In this document: positions 12,611-14,928 of the stretch, piece after piece
Layout of the letters: every line of letters begins with the position of its first letter
Position numbering within the stretch: the first letter of the stretch is position 1
Source: CAYSVN01 sp964434585
GTDB taxonomy: Bacteria; Patescibacteriota; Gracilibacteria; Peribacterales; Peribacteraceae
DNA length: 14,928 bases
Assembly: GCA_964434585.1 (NCBI GenBank)
Contig: CAYSVN010000027.1
Coordinates: 1-14,928, forward strand
Reading direction: 5' to 3'
The notes under the pieces: model-generated
Databases searched by the model: none
The model's input: only the letters and a program-made list of their open reading frames with translations
Told to the model about the DNA's origin: nothing
Position numbers and translations under genes: made by a program

Positions 12611-14928
12611 ATGAAACGTTGGTTATTTATTGCTGCTGGCTTACCATTACTATTTGCTGGTTTTGTGGTATCTCGTACTACTACTATTAACCCACAAGAG
12701 CTATTTAACAGTGTTTCGATTATGGCAGAGCCTGGTACTTATGTGCTGGCTGGTTATAACGATGGTTCAATGTCTTTACCAGTAAAACTACAATTTGACC
12801 ATGATGAAGATGAGCATGATGAAGATCATGATCTTGATGAACTTGGTTACTCTTTACCGGTGTTGTTTCCTAAAATGGTTGATGAATTATATGTATTTGG
12901 CCACCATGTAAATACTAGTGATGTATATCCATTTTATGTTGATCCTGAGCCTTACACGCAAGAAGTTGCACAGTTATATGGTGGGGTTAAGCGTGCAGTT
13001 ATTACACGGGAGCAATGGGGTGCTAATGAGGAATCATTATTTAAGCGTACAACCGAGGTAGCGCCAGCAGCTAACTCTGGTTCTGCGGGGCCAGACGCCT
13101 GTGCCGATTTAAGAGCAGGATACCCTGATGAATTTAAAACCATCAGTACTAGTTACAGTGATAGTACTGGTCAACGTTATCGTTGGGCACAAGCACAGCA
13201 TGACCCGCAAATAATTGTGGTACACCACACTGCTATTTCTACTATTGGCGATAGCCGTAGTGGTGTTGAAAAAATGAGAGCGCTTTATGGCTACCATGCT
13301 AATGTGCGTAATTGGGGAGATGTTGGTTACCATTATATTATTGATGACCGTGGCCAAATTTATGAAGGCCGCGCTGGTGGTGCAACGGTGGTTGCTGCCC
13401 ATGTGCTTTGCCATAATATTGGTGCTATTGGTATTGCGCTTATGGGTAACTTTCAAGACCAACAACCAAACCAAGCGCAAATGCAAAGTCTTAAGTGGCT
13501 TGCAACAGACTTAGCCAGGGAGCATGATATTGACTTAAGCGCTAACGTTAATTTTAGGGATAAGTATGTTTCTACTATTACCTCGCATGGAGAATTGGCC
13601 AGTACTTCTTGTCCTGGAACCCAAGTTAAAAACGCTATGCCACAAATACTGCAGCATATTCGTGATGAAAATATTACGGGCAGTATTACGTTTTCTAGCC
13701 TTAGTCCTGCACAAAAGCGTTTACAAGACCGCCTATTAAAACAGCAACAGCAAGGTAAGCTACTGCTTAAAAGTACGCATGTGCTTAATGGTAAACCAGG
13801 CCAAACATTGCCGGTAACACTAGAGTTTACTGCCCCTAAACAGCTACAAAAACGTGATAGAATTGCACTTATTGCTCGTAGTAATACACAAATTGCTATT
13901 GAACGTAATGTGGGCGATGGTTTAATTCCTATTAGACGTGAATTGGTAGCGGTAGAATCTGCTGAGCGGGGAGAAAAAATTTCTATAACGTTGCAAATTA
14001 CGTTGCCACCTATTTTAGGTGAACACAGTATAGAAGTTGGACCACACACATTAAAGCTTACCGTTGAGGGTAGGCCACTACGTAACAGTGGAGTTAATAG
14101 TGTTCAGCAGGCGGTTACAGATACTGCACTGCTTACAAAGAACCCTATTCGTATAAAATTAAGTTACCCTAATCCTAGTGCACAAGCTTATTACAGCGTT
14201 CCGCCACGGGTTAACAATAAGCCACAAGTTGCTAAAGTAGGTTACTTTTACCAAGATGGTAACGATTGCGTGTATAGCGCAAATAACCAAGAACAAGCAC
14301 GTGGAATTGTACGCGTACTGCCGGTAGAAGGCGTTAGCACCGTTACAAGCTGGGATACGCGTTATAACTCGTTTAGAGGCGTGTTAGAATGCCAAATTGT
14401 TGATAGTGAGTTGGTGTTGATTAACGAATTACCGTTAGAAGAATATTTGTGGGGCCTTAGCGAAGAGCCAAAAACAGAACCAGAAGAAAAACGGAAAGCC
14501 ATTGCGGTAGCAGCCCGTAGTTACGCTGCTCATTATACGCAAAGCGACTACCGTAAATTTCCTGGTAAACCGTACGATGGTAGTGATAGTCCAGCGCAAT
14601 TTCAAAAATATAGTGGTTATAACTGGGAGTTAGACCATCCAGTTTGGGTAGAAGATGTTAAAGCTACCCGTAACCAAGTGGTAAAGTATAAAAACCAGAT
14701 TGTAAAAACGCCTTATTACACTAGTAATGATGGACGCACGCGTTCGCCCAGTGAGCATGGATGGAATGGTTTTTTGTTTGAGGAGATTTTTTATAGTAAG
14801 CCAGATCCTCATTGCGAAGGTTTAACACAGCGTGGCCATGGGGTTGGTATGTCTGGGTGTGGGAGTCGCGGAATGGCGAATGATGGTAAAATTTATACAG
14901 AGATTCTGCAGTATTACTATCCTGGTAC
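12611..14928 (+). CDS. exported peptidoglycan hydrolase: PGRP/T7-lysozyme-type amidase fused to SpoIID/LytB domain (3' end cut)
   Basis: The frame is open for 772 codons to the window end. Residues 4-20 are a signal peptide or anchor after MKRW. An acidic His-rich strip covers residues 64-77. About 200-350 is an N-acetylmuramoyl-L-alanine amidase domain (Amidase_2/PGRP): VHHTA with zinc ligand His205, DVGYHYII with the catalytic Tyr, and SHGELASTSCPG with zinc ligands His326 and Cys334, eight residues apart as in T7 lysozyme. Residues about 360-540 are a strand-rich linker. From about 540 to the end is a SpoIID/LytB domain, with INELPLEEYLWGLSEEP (candidate catalytic Glu at 618/619), AARSYAAHY, YTSNDGRTRSP and GHGVGMSGCG (742-751). 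The last residues, ILQYYYPG, are the usual end of this domain, so only a few codons are missing. The amidase would strip stem peptides and SpoIID would cut glycan strands, both outside the membrane. The start is set by the -10 box. Confidence 0.92.
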   Translation, partial: MKRWLFIAAGLPLLFAGFVVSRTTTINPQELFNSVSIMAEPGTYVLAGYNDGSMSLPVKLQFDHDEDEHDEDHDLDELGYSLPVLFPKMVDELYVFGHHVNTSDVYPFYVDPEPYTQEVAQLYGGVKRAVITREQWGANEESLFKRTTEVAPAANSGSAGPDACADLRAGYPDEFKTISTSYSDSTGQRYRWAQAQHDPQIIVVHHTAISTIGDSRSGVEKMRALYGYHANVRNWGDVGYHYIIDDRGQIYEGRAGGATVVAAHVLCHNIGAIGIALMGNFQDQQPNQAQMQSLKWLATDLAREHDIDLSANVNFRDKYVSTITSHGELASTSCPGTQVKNAMPQILQHIRDENITGSITFSSLSPAQKRLQDRLLKQQQQGKLLLKSTHVLNGKPGQTLPVTLEFTAPKQLQKRDRIALIARSNTQIAIERNVGDGLIPIRRELVAVESAERGEKISITLQITLPPILGEHSIEVGPHTLKLTVEGRPLRNSGVNSVQQAVTDTALLTKNPIRIKLSYPNPSAQAYYSVPPRVNNKPQVAKVGYFYQDGNDCVYSANNQEQARGIVRVLPVEGVSTVTSWDTRYNSFRGVLECQIVDSELVLINELPLEEYLWGLSEEPKTEPEEKRKAIAVAARSYAAHYTQSDYRKFPGKPYDGSDSPAQFQKYSGYNWELDHPVWVEDVKATRNQVVKYKNQIVKTPYYTSNDGRTRSPSEHGWNGFLFEEIFYSKPDPHCEGLTQRGHGVGMSGCGSRGMANDGKIYTEILQYYYPG

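Noticed and set aside
13109..14049. Minus-strand frames at 13109-13486 and 13453-14049
   Set aside because: They are antisense to the amidase/SpoIID gene, whose motifs are unmistakable, and have low-quality compositions.
1..14928. Recoded UGA (Gly), because none of the eight visible stops is TGA
   Set aside because: Frames of 2302, 772, 621 and 483 codons contain no in-frame TGA. A genome that reads UGA as Gly would be expected to use it often. Eight stops are too few to draw a conclusion.

Overview
This window looks like a piece of a small, AT-rich bacterial genome of the Candidate Phyla Radiation (Patescibacteria) type. That placement is an inference. It rests on the AT-rich composition, the lack of Shine-Dalgarno sites, a -10 box lying directly in front of almost every start codon (leaderless genes), short single-gene transcription units, one giant gene of unknown function and several small orphan proteins. 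The only near-universal genes present are ftsH, gatC and gatA. No rRNA, tRNA, CRISPR array or recognisable transposase was seen.

Layout. Positions 1-110 (-) hold the 5' end of a NUDIX hydrolase. Divergent from it, 181-585 (+) encodes a small membrane-anchored or secreted Cys-containing protein. At 578-772 (-) lies the 3' remnant of an RBBP9-like alpha/beta hydrolase. At 799-1233 (-) a small exported protein has a possible transglutaminase-like Cys-His-Asp arrangement. ftsH (1332-3197, +) follows and converges through a shared terminator on a 126-residue orphan (3221-3601, -). gatC (3709-4005, +) and gatA (4117-5568, +) come next, separated by a 77-bp imperfect palindrome; each has its own promoter. 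gatA carries an in-frame copy of a short palindromic repeat in a surface loop. It converges on the dominant feature, a 2302-residue cytoplasmic-looking protein (5576-12484, -). Its first ~1400 residues are five diverged tandem modules of about 260-290 residues. Divergent from it, 12611 to the window end (+) encodes an exported two-enzyme cell-wall hydrolase: a T7-lysozyme/PGRP-type amidase fused to a SpoIID/LytB domain, cut a few residues before its expected end.

How the genes work together. FtsH is membrane protein quality control. GatC and GatA are two of the three subunits of the Asp/Glu-tRNA amidotransferase (GatB is not in the window). The amidase-SpoIID protein remodels peptidoglycan. 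The giant protein has no assigned role and is the best candidate for something undescribed. Genes are arranged mostly as divergent or convergent single units, each with its own promoter, so neighbourhood gives little functional linkage. No stretch longer than 300 bases lacks a gene; the intergenic gaps hold promoters, terminators or the gatC-gatA palindrome.
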